Below, one piece after another: positions 8,756-17,782 of a stretch of 64,000 nucleotides of DNA. Numbering within the stretch: the first letter of the stretch is position 1; each line of letters begins with the position of its first letter. The translations under genes and the position numbers were made by a program. Below the pieces are notes generated by a model. It had not been told where the DNA came from. It was given only the letters and a program-made list of their open reading frames with translations, and did not search any database. The DNA comes from Blastochloris viridis (GTDB lineage Bacteria > Pseudomonadota > Alphaproteobacteria > UBA2136 > UBA6156): positions 558,001 to 622,000 of the forward strand of contig VAFM01000002.1 in the NCBI GenBank assembly GCA_005768725.1, read 5' to 3'.

Positions 8756-10003
8756 TTAGACGAGGGGGAGCGGACGCAGAATGCGTTGTAAAATACTGTT
8801 CAGCAGCGGCCATCCGGCGTCCGTCAGATGAAGATGGCTGCGTGTACGCTTTAACAGGCCTTTCGAGATCAAAAAGGCCACTTCATCGGTGTCAATTGCC
8901 GCTTTATACAGCGCCTCTGGAGAGTGTTTTAAGAGGGAGTCCATATCAACACCCTCTGCAAGACGTAAACCTGCAAAAAACGCTTCCTGAATCGCTTCAG
9001 CAGGTGTGAGCTCGGTGACGTGCAAAACGCGCGAAATATCCTCTACAGCACGGAAATAACTGTCGGGATGCTTCAAAACACGTGTCGCTAAAACATCACG
9101 GGGAGAGGTGTGCAGGCGGCCGTGAGCTCCCGGTCCGAAGCCGGCATAATCGCCATAACGCCAGATGTGCAGGTTATGGCGGCATTCCTTGCCCGGCTTG
9201 CAGAAATTGCTGATCTCATAATTACTATAGTTATGCTGCCGCAGAATCTGACGCGTTTCTTCAAAGAAAACATGCTCTTGATCGCTGTCCAGAGGCTCCC
9301 ACGCGCCGCGCCGTACAGCTGTGTAAAACGCTGTGTTGGGTTCGATCGTCAGCTGATAGGCGGAAATATGACTTAAACCGCGGTCAGCAAGGAAATGCAG
9401 CAGTTCGCGCCAGTCGGCGATATCCTGATTCGGTAAGCCATAGATCACGTCGGCATTTACGTTGTCAAAAACGCTCTGCGCGGCATCCAGCGTGGCTAGA
9501 GCATCGCTAACACTATGTTCGCGGCCTAAAAAGGTGAGCCATTCGGGTTTAAGGCCTTGAATGCCGATGCTGATGCGGTTAACGCCACAGGATTTAAGAT
9601 CTTGAAAAAACTGTTGTGCTTCAACCGGAGAGGCAAAACTGGTAGGGTTACACTCGACGGTGACTTCCATATCCGGCTCTGGCGGAGCAATTTCGGTCAA
9701 TCCGATGATGAGCTTTTCCAATGTTTTGGGAGACATCAGGCTAGGCGTGCCGCCCCCGAAAAACACGCTGGTGAGAGAGCTGTGTGTAGGCCGGAATTGT
9801 ACCTTTTGTGAAGGGGTAATGACTCCATGATCATGAAAATGCCGAAACTCACGCAAAACGGCGTTGAGATAGTCCTGCTCGCGTGGGGCGCTGGCATGGC
9901 TGTTGAAGTCGCAATACGGGCACTTGGCCTTGCACCAAGGCCAGTGCACATAGGCTGCCAAAGGAGTTGGCGATGCCCTGAATTCCTGTAAGGAATCACT
10001 CAC
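8756..10003 (-). CDS. hemW: Radical-SAM heme chaperone HemW
   Basis: A 415-residue radical-SAM protein. The Cys motif CKAKCPYC (C-x3-C-x2-C) near residue 23, followed by DFNSH, is typical of HemW, the oxygen-independent coproporphyrinogen-oxidase-like protein that handles heme. FGGGTPS and GLPNQ motifs also fit. The start is GTG at 10003, two bases past the rdgB stop, with GGAG eight bases before it, so it is translationally coupled to rdgB. Last gene of the rph-rdgB-hemW group. Confidence 0.93.
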   Translation of the reverse strand: MSDSLQEFRASPTPLAAYVHWPWCKAKCPYCDFNSHASAPREQDYLNAVLREFRHFHDHGVITPSQKVQFRPTHSSLTSVFFGGGTPSLMSPKTLEKLIIGLTEIAPPEPDMEVTVECNPTSFASPVEAQQFFQDLKSCGVNRISIGIQGLKPEWLTFLGREHSVSDALATLDAAQSVFDNVNADVIYGLPNQDIADWRELLHFLADRGLSHISAYQLTIEPNTAFYTAVRRGAWEPLDSDQEHVFFEETRQILRQHNYSNYEISNFCKPGKECRHNLHIWRYGDYAGFGPGAHGRLHTSPRDVLATRVLKHPDSYFRAVEDISRVLHVTELTPAEAIQEAFFAGLRLAEGVDMDSLLKHSPEALYKAAIDTDEVAFLISKGLLKRTRSHLHLTDAGWPLLNSILQRILRPLPLV

Positions 10004-10005
10004 GT

Positions 10006-10611
10006 TTAAGACTCCAGCCAGGCGGCGGGTTGGCGCAAGGCAGCGCCACGATGGGAGAAGCTGTGTTTGGCCTCAGCGGTCATCTCTGCAAATGTCTGTA
10101 ACTGGCCCTCAGGGCGGAACACAGGGTCATACCCAAAACCTTTTTCGCCACGCGCATCGAGTGTAATAACGCCTTCGCACACGCCCTCAAAAAACGTTGT
10201 AACGCCTTGCGGAGACTGCAAGGCCAGAACACACACGAAGCGCGCCTGCCGTTGTTTCTCCGGCGTCTCCTTCAGTGCGTTTAAGAGCTTTTCCCACCCT
10301 CCGTAGTGCGCCGTATCGACGCCTGGCGCGCCGTTTAAGGTAAGCACTTTCAGACCAGAATCATCGGCCAGAGTCCAACAGCCGGTCGCAAGGCGTCCTT
10401 GGGTTGCTTTCAATTCAGCGTTGGCATGGAAGGTTGTGCCCGTTTCTTCGGGCGCGGGCAGGCCTTCCTCGGCAAGTGTGCGCATGCGGAACCCGAAGGG
10501 AGAGAGGAGCGTTTCTAATTCACGCGCCTTGCCGACGTTGTGTGTTGCAAGGAGCAGCGTCTCGCCGCGTTGGGGGCGATTTTCCAGTAAATTCGGGGCA
10601 TTAAGAGTCAT
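10006..10611 (-). CDS. rdgB: XTP/dITP pyrophosphatase RdgB (HAM1 family)
   Basis: A 201-residue cytosolic house-cleaning nucleotidase that hydrolyses ITP/XTP. The N-terminal nucleotide-binding motif is ATHNVGKARE. LADDSGLKV and GYDPVFRPEG are the expected catalytic and substrate motifs, and SHRGAALR closes the protein. ATG 10611 is chosen; an in-frame TTG at 10632 would add seven residues. It is followed at once by hemW and preceded by rph, a common alphaproteobacterial order. Confidence 0.95.
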   Translation of the reverse strand: MTLNAPNLLENRPQRGETLLLATHNVGKARELETLLSPFGFRMRTLAEEGLPAPEETGTTFHANAELKATQGRLATGCWTLADDSGLKVLTLNGAPGVDTAHYGGWEKLLNALKETPEKQRQARFVCVLALQSPQGVTTFFEGVCEGVITLDARGEKGFGYDPVFRPEGQLQTFAEMTAEAKHSFSHRGAALRQPAAWLES

Positions 10612-10729
10612 CGGGAGTGGCTTTCGGGTCAAGTCTGAAAACAGTGCGCAAGCAGCATCGAGAGAGTTGTGTGGTGTTTGTGCAATGAGTAGGTATTTAC
10701 TTAAATTTGACGGGTTGAAAATCAGACGA

Positions 10730-11473
10730 TTAGGCGCTCATTGCGAGTGCCTGCTGTTGCAGATCGATAAGCTGGCGAATGCCTTGGGCAGCATAATCTT
10801 TCATCAGGGCAATCTCGGCATCCTTCACGGGGCGTTGCTCGGCGGAGACCTGAACCTCAATCCAGTCGCCACTGGCCGACATGACAAAGTTCGCATCGGC
10901 GTGTGTCTGGCTGTCTTCGGCATAATCCATGTCCAGAATAACGCCCGTATCTGTAAGTCCGCAGGAAATGGCGGCCACAGGCTCTCGCAATACAGGGCCT
11001 CTCAGCAGTTTTTTGGAAGCGCATTCGCGCAAAGCCAGCGCAGCGGCAATATAGCTGCCGGTAATGGCTGCTGTGCGCGTTCCGCCATCGGCGACCAGTA
11101 CATCGCAATCGAGCCAGAGAGTCAGGCCATCCATGTCGGAGAGGGTGCAAATGCTGCGCAGGGAGCGGCCAATAAGGCGTTGAATTTCAACGGTGCGGCC
11201 GTCCTGCTTGCCGCGTGTCGCTTCACGGTCTTTGCGTTCGCCTGTTGCGCGCGGCAACATGCCGTACTCGGCTGTTAGCCAGCCCTGGCCTTTGCCTTTC
11301 AGCCATTGCGGCACTTTGGTTTGCACGCTGGCCGTGCAAATCACCTCGGTACGACCAAACTGAATAAGGCAGCTGCCTTCCGCGTAAGGGTTGCAACCGG
11401 TCGTAATACGCACTTCACGCAGCTCGTTGGCGGTGCGTCCGTCAGCGCGCAGAGGGGTAGATGGTGTGGTCAT
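10730..11473 (-). CDS. rph: Ribonuclease PH
   Basis: A 247-residue phosphorolytic 3'-5' exoribonuclease that trims tRNA 3' ends. Diagnostic stretches are EGSCLIQFGRTEVICTASV, GWLTAEYGMLPRAT and the RLIGRSLR segment, with the catalytic Asp region DMDYAEDSQTHADANFVM near the C-terminus. Full family length. It starts the rph-rdgB-hemW run on the - strand. Confidence 0.97.
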   Translation of the reverse strand: MTTPSTPLRADGRTANELREVRITTGCNPYAEGSCLIQFGRTEVICTASVQTKVPQWLKGKGQGWLTAEYGMLPRATGERKDREATRGKQDGRTVEIQRLIGRSLRSICTLSDMDGLTLWLDCDVLVADGGTRTAAITGSYIAAALALRECASKKLLRGPVLREPVAAISCGLTDTGVILDMDYAEDSQTHADANFVMSASGDWIEVQVSAEQRPVKDAEIALMKDYAAQGIRQLIDLQQQALAMSA

Positions 11474-11523
11474 GATAAAAATCCTTTTAATCGTCCCTCA
11501 AGAGGTGGGTCTGACCTTTAAGG

Positions 11524-11586
11524 AAGCTTGGCCGGAAAGGCAAGCTTTCTGGCAGTGCGTTCAATGATGCATGTGAAACATTGAAC
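11524..11586. repeat. Two inverted repeats between bcp and rph
   Basis: AAGCTTG at 11524 pairs with CAAGCTT ending at 11547, and GTTCAATG at 11559 pairs with CATTGAAC ending at 11586. Both lie in the 144-base gap after bcp and before rph on the - strand. One may end bcp transcription, though neither has a clear T run. Confidence 0.5.
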
Positions 11587-11617
11587 GGAAGTGACGCATT
11601 ATAGCACTTATTGAATA

Positions 11618-12085
11618 TTAGGATTGATAGTGACTTATGCTTTCAACAACGAAGTTGATATGGTCTTTGGGTGATATTTTTCGCTTGGCTGCAACAAGGT
11701 CCCCCTGGGGGCTGTAAATGAAAATATCACGCGAAAGACCCATATAAGTGCGCCCGTACATGCTCTTCTGCACCCAGGAATGAAACTGATTTGCAAGGAT
11801 TTGCGCGTTATCGCTCAGTAAATCGAAGTTAAGACCTTCTTTTTGCTTGAATTTGACGAGAGTGGCGGGGGCATCGGGGCTGATGCCATAGGTGATTGCG
11901 TTCAGCTTGCTCAAAACGTCCTTATTATCCCGTATGGCACAGGCTTGCTCTGTACAGCCAGATGTCATGGCTTTCGGGTAAAAGTAAATAACTACAAACT
12001 TACCTAGCGTTTCTGCGATCTGTACAGGGGTGCCGTCTTGGTTGAGAAGCTCAAGATGAGGGATCGTGCGGGGAGCTTGCTGCAT
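11618..12085 (-). CDS. bcp: Thioredoxin-dependent peroxiredoxin (Bcp/PrxQ)
   Basis: A 155-residue peroxiredoxin. The peroxidatic Cys lies in the motif YPKAMTSGCTEQAC (family form YPKDxTPGCTxEAC), with a second Cys five residues on, as in the PrxQ subgroup. It reduces hydroperoxides in the cytosol at the expense of thioredoxin. Thr-Pro before the Cys is replaced by Thr-Ser, a mild change. It is divergent from the gene at 12234. Confidence 0.92.
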   Translation of the reverse strand: MQQAPRTIPHLELLNQDGTPVQIAETLGKFVVIYFYPKAMTSGCTEQACAIRDNKDVLSKLNAITYGISPDAPATLVKFKQKEGLNFDLLSDNAQILANQFHSWVQKSMYGRTYMGLSRDIFIYSPQGDLVAAKRKISPKDHINFVVESISHYQS

Positions 12086-12233
12086 GGCGTGTCGTTCCTT
12101 TCCTTTGTCAGTGGGCAGATGCTAGGCATTGTCATGACCTCTGGCAATCCCAAATGCGTCTGGCTGGCGTATAAAGGAGTGTAATGAGGTCGCCGAAGCA
12201 GTGTGTGACCTGAAATAGAAGGGGATAGGGATT

Positions 12234-12710
12234 GTGAAACAATCGACAAAAGCGAGCGCTGAACGGCAGACAAATAAAGCGAGTCAGAGCGCCAAGAAGA
12301 CTGTTGCAGATAAGAATGCAAAGGCGGATCTCGCAAAAGAAAATTCTAGCTTTCAAAAGAAAGCAAGCGTGACAGGATGGATTCAGGATGCCTCTTTGGA
12401 GACGTCTTTAGCATCTTTTGGATATGAGCCGAAGCCGGGTGAGCGTGAGGTTGAGTTTTCGGTCGCGATGCGCCGTCGCCAGGAAGAGGGGCGTGATTAT
12501 GCTGAACTACGTGGCCGGGCTCTGATCCATGCCTCCGGAAACGTCCTGGCGCTCGCTGAGGCCAGCTACGTGGCGGAAATGGGGACGGATGAGAGTGAGG
12601 CCGTTTTGGTTCAGGGCATGTATCCATCCCTGCGCGACGCGCTCCAATCGCTGCTGCAAATGGCTGGGCACACCCCGCCATTACCAGAATCTCTGGAAAA
12701 TGCGGCCTAA
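12234..12710 (+). CDS. Hypothetical protein, possibly SecB-like
   Basis: A 158-residue cytosolic protein starting at GTG 12234 with AAGGGG nine bases before. The first 45 residues are Lys/Ala/Ser-rich and look disordered. The rest (REVEFSVAMRRR, ALIHASGNVLALAEASYVAEM, then YPSLRDALQSLLQMAGHTPPLP) has the order of strands and the final helix plus G-x-x-P-L seen in SecB export chaperones. Identity is weak and this is a guess by pattern; no other family comes to mind. No signal peptide or membrane segment. Confidence 0.35.
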   Translation: MKQSTKASAERQTNKASQSAKKTVADKNAKADLAKENSSFQKKASVTGWIQDASLETSLASFGYEPKPGEREVEFSVAMRRRQEEGRDYAELRGRALIHASGNVLALAEASYVAEMGTDESEAVLVQGMYPSLRDALQSLLQMAGHTPPLPESLENAA

Positions 12711-12854
12711 AATAGGTCGTATTTTTTTGCCATAGAGGGTGTCCAGGAGGAATTCTAGGTGATGCATATAGGCAATAATGTGTGTCTTGTGTGCTTTAGA
12801 AGAAAATCTTTAGATTCATGAAAACAACCGCCTAAACACTAGCCTATGGTGAGA

Positions 12855-12877
12855 AAAAGCCCCTTATCGGGGCTTTA
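12855..12877. terminator. Terminator hairpin between the SecB-like gene and yggT
   Basis: AAAAAGCCCC / GGGGCTTT stem around TTATC. Weak T run on the + strand and A/T run on the - strand; it may serve either converging gene. Confidence 0.75.
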
Positions 12878-12898
12878 AACTGATAAATAAGGGATTTT

Positions 12899-13198
12899 CT
12901 AGTGGATCATGCTGGCAGCGAATGTGCTGATGACTTTCAGAATTCCGTTACGAATGAACACAATTGCCACGATCAGAACAACGGGGGTCAGGTCCAGTCC
13001 GCCGATCAGGGGAACATAGGGGCGCAGCTTTTCCAACACAGGCTCCGTAATATTCCGCAGGATGCGAACCAGGGGGTTGAGGGGGTCTGGATTGACCCAG
13101 CTGAAGATAGCTACGGCAATGATAATGCACATATAAATCAGCAGAAGCGAGTCGATGATATTGACCGCAGCCAGCAGGGGGTAGGCGATGGCGTACAT
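12899..13198 (-). CDS. yggT: YggT-family inner-membrane protein
   Basis: A 99-residue membrane protein of the YggT/Ycf19 family. Two hydrophobic segments flank the conserved motif SWVNPDPLNPLVRILRNITEP, where the family consensus is SWxxP...NPxVxxLxxITEP. Family members are linked to cell division or osmotic tolerance, without firm mechanism. AAAGGAGA precedes the start. Confidence 0.9.
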   Translation of the reverse strand: MYAIAYPLLAAVNIIDSLLLIYMCIIIAVAIFSWVNPDPLNPLVRILRNITEPVLEKLRPYVPLIGGLDLTPVVLIVAIVFIRNGILKVISTFAASMIH

Positions 13199-13503
13199 GG
13201 TTGTCTCCTTTTTTTCTGTTTATAGATAGCATATCCTGAAGGAAAAGAAAGAGAACCTCCGAAATGGCCTACCCTCTACGCCTCTTGATGAGCCAGCCGG
13301 CTTATGAAGCTGCTGTCGCAGGGCGCCACGCACAGGCTGTCAGGCTGGCTCAGGGGTTCAAGAAATATGGTTTTGACAGCTGTGGCAAGAGTGTGTCTAA
13401 AATACAGGCAATGCCAGTGGCAAAGAGAGGGAGTGTGTTTCACGTGCAACGGATGTTGAGTGAAGGTTTGAATCAGTTGATGCAGTTAAGGGAGGGTGCT
13501 TTA

Positions 13504-14418
13504 TTGACGCATTCCCGCAACAATCGCCTTAAATGGAGCCATGTCTGCTTAGCAGGGACGGCTTTGGCTGTTTTTCAAGGGTTTTTAACGATTGGGCATG
13601 CTGAAGATAAGGAGTGTATCAACTTCTATACGGTCGGAGACAGCAAATGTGAGCCGGCAACCAAGGCAACTGAGCCGTCTTCAAATGCTCCCACGCTGTT
13701 AAAGCCGACAACTGCGAAGAGCGATGACCAAAAAGTGGATGAGTACCTTGAAAACTATGGGAAACCGCCGCGGGAATTTGTTGAGTTTTATATGAACCCT
13801 ACACCGGATAATGCCAAAAAGTGGGTGGAAGCCTACCAAGGGATCGTGCAGAAGAGTCAGGATCTGTCCAAGATGTGGGAAGATGCCGAGCGTCTCTACA
13901 CTCAGCAGGGAGCAGAACCGGCATTGCGTCGTCCCGCAACGGTCGTACCGGCAGTTACACCTCAACCGACTACGCACCCTCAACCTGCTGTCACGGTTCC
14001 GTCGGCTCAGGCTTCGCCACTGGGCAATTTTGGTGGTTTGAATGCGGTCCCCGTAGCAGCTCAAACCGGGGGAGTGATGCCTCAGGACCAGGGGCTGAAA
14101 CTGACCTATTACTTCAGTCAGGTCTGCCCGTACTGTGCGCGTATGACACCTGAATTATCTGTATTAACAAATAATTATTCAGGTAAGTTAGAATTTACTT
14201 GCGTAGATGTGACGCCGTTCTCCGGTGCAACAGCACCCAACCCAGCCTATCTGCGTGACAAATTGGCATGCCAGTGGCGTTTGCCGGGAGAAGGAGAATT
14301 GCAGCGCGAAGGTGTGAACCAGACCCCAACGTTACTCGTACAACAGGGTGGCAAGGCACAGGTGAAACTTTCCGGTTACATGTCGCAGGAGCAACTCAAG
14401 CCGTACTTCGCCCGTTAG
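13504..14418 (+). CDS. Exported thioredoxin-like protein with CPYC active site
   Basis: The reading frame is open from 13264, but the best start is TTG 13504: GGGAGGG lies eight bases before it and it opens straight into a signal peptide (basic segment, then VCLAGTALAVFQGFLTIGHA). The mature protein (about 275 residues) has a Pro/Thr-rich linker near residues 140-190. A thioredoxin/DsbC-like domain follows with YYFSQVCPYCARMTPE (CPYC) and a cis-Pro region NQTPTLLV. This resembles TraF/TrbB/DsbC proteins that make or shuffle disulfides in the periplasm. It lies just before the secretion cluster, whose substrates include Cys-rich proteins, so it may be their folding helper. Confidence 0.7.
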   Translation: MTHSRNNRLKWSHVCLAGTALAVFQGFLTIGHAEDKECINFYTVGDSKCEPATKATEPSSNAPTLLKPTTAKSDDQKVDEYLENYGKPPREFVEFYMNPTPDNAKKWVEAYQGIVQKSQDLSKMWEDAERLYTQQGAEPALRRPATVVPAVTPQPTTHPQPAVTVPSAQASPLGNFGGLNAVPVAAQTGGVMPQDQGLKLTYYFSQVCPYCARMTPELSVLTNNYSGKLEFTCVDVTPFSGATAPNPAYLRDKLACQWRLPGEGELQREGVNQTPTLLVQQGGKAQVKLSGYMSQEQLKPYFAR

Positions 14419-14461
14419 GCATCAGAGTAAAAGCGCGCCACAAGTAAGCCGCTTAATGTCG

Positions 14462-14492
14462 AAACCCCGTCTGTCAGGCGGGGCTTTTCTTT
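14462..14492 (+). terminator. Terminator after the thioredoxin-like gene
   Basis: AACCCCG / CGGGGCT stem with a loop of about nine bases and a TTTTCTTT tail. Confidence 0.75.
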
Positions 14493-14549
14493 CCCTTCAT
14501 AAGACAGCACAATAAGCCCTGCTTCCGGCAGGAAAGAAAGGATATACCC

Positions 14550-14879
14550 ATGAGTGAGATCAAGACCCAGGCGGTCAGCGCCAAGATCGGCGGCGAGACA
14601 GCTTTTGTGAAGGAGCGCCTTATCTGGGCGAGCCGTCCGATGGGCCTGCTCATTCTGGTTCTCTGGATTTTGCACCCGGCTACCGGTATCGGCTCGGACG
14701 CAGTGCACCTGGCTCTGATGGGCTTTCTGGCGGGGACGGCCTACGGGCTGGTTCTGTATGGCCGCAAGCTGCGTTCCTACCTGACCCTCAAGCCCGCCAG
14801 CCTGACCCAGACCCCCAACCGCGTGCCGTCTGAATACTACTGGGGTAGCATCGCGCAAGTGATGTACGACAACAGCTAA
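14550..14879 (+). CDS. Small membrane protein, probable membrane partner of the coupling ATPase
   Basis: A 109-residue protein with AAAGGA before ATG 14550. Two hydrophobic segments (LLILVLWILHPATG near residues 33-46 and LALMGFLAGTAYGLVLYG near 54-71) form a hairpin with short cytosolic ends. I recognise no family. It ends 38 bases before the coupling ATPase, which lacks its own transmembrane segments although canonical TraD/VirD4 proteins have two at the N-terminus. The inference is that the membrane anchor is split off into this gene. Confidence 0.5.
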   Translation: MSEIKTQAVSAKIGGETAFVKERLIWASRPMGLLILVLWILHPATGIGSDAVHLALMGFLAGTAYGLVLYGRKLRSYLTLKPASLTQTPNRVPSEYYWGSIAQVMYDNS

Positions 14880-14917
14880 GCCGTAAAGCAAGATAAAATA
14901 AATAGATAGACCGCCCC

Positions 14918-16330
14918 ATGAGCCAGGATCTCTTCCTTCCGTCCGATCTTCTCTCCCGTCACTGTCTGGGTATTGCTGCCACCGGGGGTGGTAAGTCCAA
15001 TTTCCTGAACCTGATCCTCAAACAGCAGATGATGCGCGGAGGCGGGGTTATTCACGTCGACGGGAAGAACAACAAGGATGCCATTCGCGAATTCCTGACG
15101 CTGGCCGAGCAGCATAACCGCTGGCAGGACGTGCGGATCATCAATATCGATGAAGCCTCTCTTAGTAATACCTATAACCCGCTGCTGCGTGGCGACGCGG
15201 AAGAGTTGACGACGCGTATCATGCTGCTGATCGGCAGTGGCGGCGATTCCTTTTTCCGTTCGCAGGCCAGTAAGGGTCTGGGAGCCATTTCCGGCTTGGT
15301 GAAGCGTATGGGCGTCCCGTTCAGCTTTGCGGACCTCTCTGTGCTGATGGGAAGCGAGGGGGCGCTGCGTTATCTGCTGCGGGAAGCACCGAAGGATACC
15401 CGCGAATACACCGATTTTAAGATGTTCTTTGACCAATTGCTGGAAGCGGACCGTCGTACGGGTGCGATGATCGTCAGCGAAAAGAAGCTTCAGCATACCT
15501 TTGGCGATATGCTTGGCCGCTTGGCGGCCTATACCCGTGGCCAGGCGCGCGACGTAGTAAACAGTTACAATCCGGAAGTGGATCTGCTGCAGGCGATTAA
15601 GGAAAACCTGCTGGTGTATGTGGCGTTGCCCATGCTCAGTAAGGCGGAAGTGGCCACCGACTTTGCCAAGATCTTCCTCTCCGACCTGCGTACCGCCGTC
15701 GGTCAGCTCCAGAACGTGCCGCCGGAGCAGCGTCCGAATCCGACCTTCCTCTGTCTGATGGACGAGTTCAGCAGCTACGCCATGCCTACCCTGGCGCCGC
15801 TGTTCGAGCAGGCGCGTTCGGCTAATATCTGTCTGTTCCCCTTTATCCAGACCGTCTCGTCGCTGTCGGATAAGGAGCGTGGCCTGAGTCCGGACTTTGC
15901 CCAGAAGATTATCGGTAACACATGGAATAAAATAAGTTTTGTGTTAAAAGACCCGGAATCGTGCGAGCAGATGAGCAAGATTGCCGGTCAGGCGCTGAAG
16001 GAGTTTGTCAGCAAGAGTGTAGGCGAAAACATTGGCTTTGCCTCCGGCACGCAGGATGCTTCGATGCTTTATACTGCCAACCGTGGGCGCAGTGTCAGTA
16101 CGTCGACCCGTGTCGAGTACGATGCCGTGGCGCGCCCGGAAGACTTCAGTAACCTCAAGGTCGGGGAAGGCATCTATATGGGTCCCAGTGGGGTGATGAA
16201 GATCCGGGTTCCCTTAGTCAAGCTGGCCAAAAATGGCGAAGATATTGTTTTTCCGCGCTTCCGTATGACGCCGGTACCTGGCTTGGCGGTGGCTGAAAAA
16301 TACCATATGTTCAGCGCCACAGGGGGTTAG
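14918..16330 (+). CDS. TraD/VirD4-type coupling ATPase, soluble form
   Basis: A 470-residue P-loop ATPase. Walker A is ATGGGKSN at residues 21-28, Walker B is LCLMDEF near 278-284, and the TraM-recognition-like stretch PLFEQARSANICLFPFIQT follows. These match type IV coupling proteins (TraD/TraG/VirD4), which recruit DNA or protein substrates to the secretion channel. The protein begins almost directly at the P-loop and has no membrane segments, so it is much shorter than TraD. The preceding two-helix gene may replace the missing anchor. No C-terminal acidic tail for a relaxosome is present. Confidence 0.8.
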   Translation: MSQDLFLPSDLLSRHCLGIAATGGGKSNFLNLILKQQMMRGGGVIHVDGKNNKDAIREFLTLAEQHNRWQDVRIINIDEASLSNTYNPLLRGDAEELTTRIMLLIGSGGDSFFRSQASKGLGAISGLVKRMGVPFSFADLSVLMGSEGALRYLLREAPKDTREYTDFKMFFDQLLEADRRTGAMIVSEKKLQHTFGDMLGRLAAYTRGQARDVVNSYNPEVDLLQAIKENLLVYVALPMLSKAEVATDFAKIFLSDLRTAVGQLQNVPPEQRPNPTFLCLMDEFSSYAMPTLAPLFEQARSANICLFPFIQTVSSLSDKERGLSPDFAQKIIGNTWNKISFVLKDPESCEQMSKIAGQALKEFVSKSVGENIGFASGTQDASMLYTANRGRSVSTSTRVEYDAVARPEDFSNLKVGEGIYMGPSGVMKIRVPLVKLAKNGEDIVFPRFRMTPVPGLAVAEKYHMFSATGG

Positions 16331-16368
16331 CGCATAATGGCAAAGCCTTTTAAGGAGAGAATGAGTTC

Positions 16369-16650
16369 ATGATCGCGTACCTCGCGCAGTTGTATGTCAA
16401 TGTTATTGAGCCGGGCTTGCGTATCTTCGCGATTATTGCCCTGATCATGGCGGTGCTCTATGTGTTCAACCTGCTGCGTGGCGGTAAGGACGACGCCATT
16501 ACCAAGCTGGTGAACGGTTTCTTCCGCCTGATCTATAAGACGGTGTGTTTGTTTGGAGTCCTGATGGTCAAGTTGATGCGCGGCTTCATTAAGCGTATGA
16601 TGCTGGTGTTTGCGGTTATTCGCGACTTTTTTACATCGCGCGATTTGTAG
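16369..16650 (+). CDS. Small membrane protein of the secretion cluster
   Basis: A 93-residue, basic, strongly hydrophobic protein with AAGGAGAGAATG ahead of ATG 16369. One long segment (IFAIIALIMAVLYVFNLL, residues about 20-37) and a second hydrophobic stretch (TVCLFGVLMVKLM, about 62-74) suggest two membrane helices. No family recognised. It follows the coupling ATPase closely and precedes an AT-rich promoter-like gap, so it is probably the last gene of a three-gene coupling operon. Confidence 0.55.
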   Translation: MIAYLAQLYVNVIEPGLRIFAIIALIMAVLYVFNLLRGGKDDAITKLVNGFFRLIYKTVCLFGVLMVKLMRGFIKRMMLVFAVIRDFFTSRDL

Positions 16651-16699
16651 TTATTTTAATGAGATAGATGGTGATTGCGATTGTGTTTGTGTAAAAGAG

Positions 16700-16728
16700 T
16701 TGTCAAAAATCACGAGTGTTCAACTTAT
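16700..16728 (+). promoter_or_regulatory. Candidate promoter in the 16.65-16.86 kb gap
   Basis: TTGTCA at 16700-16705, 17-base spacer, ACTTAT at 16723-16728. A second AT-rich candidate, TATATTATAA, lies at 16777-16786. The gap between genes is AT-rich and probably starts the next transcription unit. Confidence 0.4.
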
Positions 16729-16861
16729 CACATAAGGTGCTATTTAAGTGCTGCATAAAGAGGCGGTGTACTTGCCTATATTATAAGGTGTCTATTTAAT
16801 TGGGTCAGAACAGTAACAGGTTTTCACCTGTTGCAGAGGATACCAAGAAGGAGCCCCGGAT

Positions 16862-17782
16862 ATGGGAAAGACAGGCACGGTACGCATCGGTCGTCGGTAT
16901 GGCTGGCACTTAAGCGTTGCGGCGGTGGCGTTGGTCGGCGGCGGTTGCCAGTCGGCACCGGGTCCTTACGGCGGTTACCCGGCGTATCCGGCCTATGATT
17001 ACAGCACGGCGCCCCGCCCGGCAGCACAGGCTCCCCAGCCAGCTGTTACCGAGGTTCCTTACCAGTCTCCGGCGTATCAGGCGTTGGAAGGTGCGACGAT
17101 GGAATTGAAAGAGCGCCTCGACCGCGTCGAAAAAGCCATGCTGCGTCTGGACCGCCGCATGCAACTGGTGGAGCGCAACGAATTATCCCGCATGAACGGC
17201 CGTACCTCGTCCTTAGCACCGGCGACAGGTTCTGATGCCGGTCAGGCTGTGTCCGTCAGCGCCAATGCCTCGGATGTAGATGAAGCCATGAAGGCGTTGG
17301 GCCTGAACGATGCCTCTGGCTACCGTCCGGTTGTCAGTCGTAACGAAACGATTACCTCGGCTTTGCAAGCCGCACCGAGCCTGGCCTCGACCGATATCGG
17401 CGCCCCGCGCAGCGAGCCGGTGCGCATGGCCAGCCGTAACAGTCTGCCGTCTCTGGCCGATCCGGTCCGTCCCGCGGGGCGTGATCTAAAAGCGGGTCAG
17501 CAGGATGTCGCCATCTGGACCGTCCATTACGAGTCCGGCAAGGTCTGGCCGGACCGCACCCAGTTGCCCTCCAGCCGTGATGTGGTGGATGTACTGCGTG
17601 AGAACGGTAAGGCCAATATCTATGCCCGCGGCAAAAACGCCAGCGCGGTCGAGTTCCGTGACCGCGTCAAGGCCCTTAGCCGTTACCTGTCCAAGGTCAG
17701 CAGTCTGGAGACCGTGCCGATTGCCGCCATGGCCGCGCCGCACCTCGATGACGAGACCATTGAGATTGTTGTGACACACTAG
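16862..17782 (+). CDS. Outer-membrane lipoprotein with coiled coil and degenerate OmpA-like end
   Basis: A 306-residue lipoprotein: signal peptide and lipobox VGGGC, then a Pro/Tyr-rich linker, then a coiled coil (LKERLDRVEKAMLRLDRRMQLVERNE, given here as positions about 80-105). The last 90 residues (WTVHYESGKVWP, IYARGKNASAVEFRDRVKAL, ETIEIVV) follow the strand-helix pattern of OmpA-like peptidoglycan-binding domains but lack a clear NxxLS..R core. It could anchor the apparatus to the outer membrane or wall. The OmpA link is an inference from pattern only. Confidence 0.5.
   Translation: MGKTGTVRIGRRYGWHLSVAAVALVGGGCQSAPGPYGGYPAYPAYDYSTAPRPAAQAPQPAVTEVPYQSPAYQALEGATMELKERLDRVEKAMLRLDRRMQLVERNELSRMNGRTSSLAPATGSDAGQAVSVSANASDVDEAMKALGLNDASGYRPVVSRNETITSALQAAPSLASTDIGAPRSEPVRMASRNSLPSLADPVRPAGRDLKAGQQDVAIWTVHYESGKVWPDRTQLPSSRDVVDVLRENGKANIYARGKNASAVEFRDRVKALSRYLSKVSSLETVPIAAMAAPHLDDETIEIVVTH

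Noticed and set aside
13264..13503. Extension of the thioredoxin-like gene to ATG 13264
   Set aside because: It would bury the signal peptide inside the protein; TTG 13504 has a strong ribosome site directly before the signal peptide.
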